Below are positions 5,529 through 6,319 of a stretch of 6,319 nucleotides of DNA, piece after piece. This DNA comes from Deltaproteobacteria bacterium. GTDB taxonomy: Bacteria > Myxococcota_A > UBA796 > UBA9615. The notes under the pieces are model-generated. The model was not told the DNA's origin. It did no database searches and saw only the letters and a list, made by a program, of their open reading frames with translations. Location: assembly GCA_029261955.1 (NCBI GenBank), contig JAJDAI010001186.1:1-6319 (forward strand). The letters run 5' to 3'. A program made the translations under genes and the position numbers. The stretch's first letter is position 1; the number at the start of each line of letters is the position of its first letter.

Positions 5529-6319
5529 TCACGGGGTGGATTCCACCGGGAAGCGCGCGACGAACGCCGTGCCCTCCGGTCGGTCCGACTCGAGCTCCAA
5601 GGTGCCGCCGTGCCCCTGCACGACGATGTCGTAGCAGAGGGACAGGCCCAGGCCGGTGCCGTCCGTGCCCGACTTCGTGGTGAAGAAGGGCTCGAAGATC
5701 CGGGAGCGCAGCTCCGCCGGCACGCCGCCGCCGTTGTCCTCGACGGCGATCTCGATGTGATCGTCCACGAGGGCGGTGCGCACGTGCACCCGGGGCGCGA
5801 ATTCCCCCGGCTCCCGGGCGGCGCGGCCGGCCACGGCGTCGATGGCGTTGTTCATCAAGTTGATCAGCACGCGGCCGACCTCCTGGGCCAGCATCGGCAC
5901 GGCGGGCAAGCCGTCGGCCAGGTCCATCGTCAAGCTGGCCTCGAGCTCCTCGTGGCGGGCGCGCAGCCCGAACTCCGCCAGGCGCACGTACTTGCCGACG
6001 AGGCCGTTCACGTCGGTGGTTTCCCGCTCGCCGACCGTGCCGCGGGCGTGCTGGAGCATCGACTTGACGATGCCCGAGGCCCGCTCGCCGTGCTTCGCGA
6101 TGGCGCCGATGTTCTCGCGCAGGTCCGCGACGACCTCCGCGAGCTCCTCGTCCGTGAGCTCCTCCTTGCCCGTGATCGCCTCGCTGATCTCCTCGACCAG
6201 CTCCACGCCCAGCAGCGCGAAGTTGTTCACGAAGTTCAGCGGGTTGTTGATCTCGTGCGCCACGCCGGCAATGATCTGACCCAGGGCTGCCATCTTGTCC
6301 GCGCGGTACATCTGCTGCT
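5529..6319 (-). CDS. Sensor histidine kinase, C-terminal catalytic core (5' partial)
   Basis: Two-component sensor kinase: it autophosphorylates a histidine with ATP and passes the phosphate to a response regulator. The reading frame stays open through the window edge (two Gln codons precede the Met at 6311), so that Met is probably internal and the sensor region is missing. Numbering from that Met, the H-box is GVAHEINNP with phospho-acceptor H19; the following E20 and N23 fit the ExxN phosphatase-type motif of HisKA kinases. DHp helix 2 contains GERASGIVKSMLQHARG, about 75-91. The ATPase domain has the N-box NLMNNAIDA (151-159, Mg/ATP Asn N155), G1 box EDNGGGVP (191-198), F-box FEPFFTTK (206-213) and G2 box GTGLGLSL (218-225). 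All catalytic residues look intact. No receiver domain follows; it ends in TGA at 5529. The REC-cyclase two genes downstream is the obvious candidate partner, which is inference from proximity. The input signal cannot be judged here. Confidence 0.95.
   Translation of the reverse strand, partial: QQMYRADKMAALGQIIAGVAHEINNPLNFVNNFALLGVELVEEISEAITGKEELTDEELAEVVADLRENIGAIAKHGERASGIVKSMLQHARGTVGERETTDVNGLVGKYVRLAEFGLRARHEELEASLTMDLADGLPAVPMLAQEVGRVLINLMNNAIDAVAGRAAREPGEFAPRVHVRTALVDDHIEIAVEDNGGGVPAELRSRIFEPFFTTKSGTDGTGLGLSLCYDIVVQGHGGTLELESDRPEGTAFVARFPVESTP

Overview
The window is very G+C-rich, about two-thirds or more by eye. All five recognisable genes lie on the minus strand and read from high to low coordinates. 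The gene types fit a large-genome, signalling-rich Gram-negative bacterium: a His kinase, a response regulator carrying a nucleotide cyclase and a PilZ-like tail, and an outer-membrane-type lipoprotein with a Pro/Asp-rich linker. Myxococcota or related deltaproteobacterial lineages are the best guess. This is inference from gene style, because no taxonomic marker is present.

Layout in transcription order: (1) 6319-5529, the C-terminal catalytic core of a sensor histidine kinase, whose 5' part lies outside the window. (2) 5489-4773, a 238-residue protein without a signal peptide that resembles a concanavalin A-like beta-sandwich. (3) 4776-3811, a 321-residue GNAT-type acetyltransferase whose ATG overlaps the previous stop codon as ATGA. 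(4) 3750-2323, a response regulator with REC, class III nucleotide cyclase and a degenerate PilZ-like domain. (5) 2297-18, a lipoprotein with a glutamine-amidotransferase-like N-terminal half and an M60 (enhancin-like) zinc metallopeptidase domain.

The gaps are 39 bp, -4 bp, 60 bp and 25 bp, so the genes are very probably co-transcribed from a promoter beyond the high-coordinate edge. No rho-independent terminator with a U tract is visible. Two short GC-rich hairpins occupy the 39-bp and 60-bp gaps, each just upstream of a Shine-Dalgarno-like sequence.

A working model, which is inference, is that the kinase phosphorylates the REC domain and so controls production of a cyclic nucleotide. The GNAT and beta-sandwich proteins form a translationally coupled cytoplasmic pair of unknown substrate, and the M60 lipoprotein acts on glycoproteins at the cell surface. 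No mobile element, CRISPR array, tRNA or rRNA is seen. There is no gene-free stretch above 60 bp, apart from the 17 bases after the last stop at the window edge.
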